The notes below the pieces were generated by a model. That model saw only the letters and a program-made list of their open reading frames with translations, made no database searches and was not told the origin of the DNA. A DNA stretch of 15,012 nt from Pseudomonadota bacterium (GTDB lineage Bacteria; Myxococcota; Myxococcia; Myxococcales; Myxococcaceae). Positions 14,350 through 15,012 of the stretch are shown in pieces. Location: the NCBI GenBank assembly GCA_023423535.1, contig JAFAFL010000040.1, forward strand, positions 1-15,012, read 5' to 3'. Numbering within the stretch: the stretch's first letter is position 1; the number at the start of each line of letters is the position of its first letter. The translations under genes were made by a program, and so were the position numbers.

Positions 14350-15012
14350 CTACCGGCGCGGGCGGGCGCGCTCGACCTTGAGGACCTTCTCGCCGTGCGT
14401 CTTGCCGCTCACCGCTTCGAACGCGGCGACGTCCTCGTCGGCGACGAACACGTAGGCGTAGGCCGGCCGCAGCGACACGCGCTGGACCTTGCCCGCGGGC
14501 GCACCGGCCGCCTCGAGCGCGGCCTGAACGCCGGCCTCGTCGAGGCCATCACCCTTGCCGAGGCCCACCCACAGGCGCGCCTGGCCCGGCTCGTCCGCCG
14601 GCTCCGCGGGGCGCGGCTCGCGCTCGGTGCGCTCACGGCGCTCGGTCCGGGGACGCGCGCGCTCGAGCTTCAGCGTGTGCTCGCCGTGCTGCTTCCCGCT
14701 CACCGCTTCGAAGAGGGCGACGTGCTCGTCCTTCACCACCACGTACGAGTACTGCGGCCGCATGAGCACGCGCAGCACGTGCTCCACCGGCGCACCCGCC
14801 GCGCCCAGCGTGGCCTTCACGCCGTCCGCGTCGAGCCCCATGTTGCCGCCGAGCGACGTCCACACCCGCACCTCGCCCGGGCCCTCCATGGGCTCCTCCG
14901 GACGCGGCGCGCGCTCCGTCTTCGTGCGCTCCCCGGGCGGCCGCGCGCGCTCGAATCGCACCGCGCGGCCCGCGTGCTGACCGCCGCACACGCCCACGAA
15001 CGCGGCGACGTC
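14350..15012 (-). CDS. Tandem DbpA-like RNA-binding-domain protein (partial, N-terminus off the right edge)
   Basis: The last 220 codons are visible; the stop is TAG at 14350-14352 and the frame is open to the window edge. It has two complete repeats and the tail of a third: (R/A)(L/V)W(V/T)(G/S)LG at about 14577 and 14868, each followed by GLD...GV.A.L.AAGAP, a Y(A/S)YV(F/V)V strand, and (A/L)FEAVSGK.HGE..LK(V/L)ERARP. The third tail reads DVAAFVGVCGGQHAG. The unit length is 97 residues. Each unit matches the DbpA-type RRM at the end of the helicase encoded at 10546-12498. Linkers are rich in Arg, Glu and Pro (RTERRERTEREPRPAEP). Whether a helicase or other domain precedes the visible part is unknown. 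It probably binds RNA through several copies of the same domain. Confidence 0.85.
   Translation of the reverse strand, partial: DVAAFVGVCGGQHAGRAVRFERARPPGERTKTERAPRPEEPMEGPGEVRVWTSLGGNMGLDADGVKATLGAAGAPVEHVLRVLMRPQYSYVVVKDEHVALFEAVSGKQHGEHTLKLERARPRTERRERTEREPRPAEPADEPGQARLWVGLGKGDGLDEAGVQAALEAAGAPAGKVQRVSLRPAYAYVFVADEDVAAFEAVSGKTHGEKVLKVERARPRR
14359..14868 (-). repeat. Two 97-residue RNA-binding-domain repeats
   Basis: Unit A covers about 14359-14577 and unit B about 14655-14868, offset by 291 bases (97 codons). At protein level they share the LG..-GLD-AAGAP-RP-Y-V-V-FEAVSGK-HGE-LK-ERARP skeleton, and the end of a third unit is visible at 14935-15012. The DNA also stays similar in the AVSGK region (CACCGCTTCGAA on the plus strand in both units), consistent with intragenic duplication. 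Confidence 0.85.

Overview
The window is high-GC DNA with strong G/C third-position bias. It reads as a chromosomal segment of a myxobacterium (Myxococcota, Myxococcaceae-like). The best evidence is the cysteine-rich lipoprotein with a run of Asp-Ala-Gly triplets in the linker, the C-terminal Cys/His motif on a regulator, the Gln/Trp/Pro-rich protein with acidic tandem repeats, and the mostly very short intergenic gaps. I see no tRNA, rRNA, insertion sequence, phage gene or CRISPR array. Nothing in base composition suggests recent transfer.

Layout. 1-1441 (minus) is the N-terminal 480 codons of a large unrecognised protein whose C-terminal part in this window is a 14-residue acidic repeat array; it runs off the left edge. 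1559-2938 (minus) is an exported zinc-peptidase-like protein, divergent from a small exported protein of unknown function at 3015-3638 (plus). 3671-5416 (minus) is a two-gene unit: a cyclic-nucleotide-binding-domain protein without a DNA-binding domain, then an ACT-domain threonine dehydratase whose TTG start directly follows the upstream stop codon. 5534-6184 (plus) is a small membrane-anchored protein, convergent with a glutamate dehydrogenase at 6194-7423 (minus).

From 7506 to 12498 everything is on the plus strand. A cysteine-rich lipoprotein overlaps by four bases an XRE-type regulator ending in a zinc-binding-like Cys/His motif. After 86 bases comes a NYN-LOTUS (PIN-like nuclease plus OST-HTH) protein, and six bases later a DEAD-box RNA helicase with a C-terminal DbpA-type RNA-binding domain. 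12518-14222 (minus) is an ABC exporter pair (ATPase then ABC-2 permease, overlapping by 14 bases). 14350 to the right edge (minus) is the C-terminal part of a protein made of tandem DbpA-like RNA-binding domains.

Themes. There are two amino-acid catabolic enzymes (threonine deamination, glutamate dehydrogenase). There is also an RNA-metabolism cluster: NYN-LOTUS, helicase, and a tandem RNA-binding-domain protein across the ABC pair. The most interesting item is the NYN-LOTUS and DEAD-box pair. It looks like a bacterial operon joining the same two domain classes (LOTUS and DEAD-box) that work together in animal germ granules. Other points of interest are the HTH/Cys-His regulator coupled to a lipoprotein, the threonine dehydratase coupled to a stand-alone cyclic-nucleotide sensor, and a palindrome/sigma-54-like element upstream of the repeat protein.
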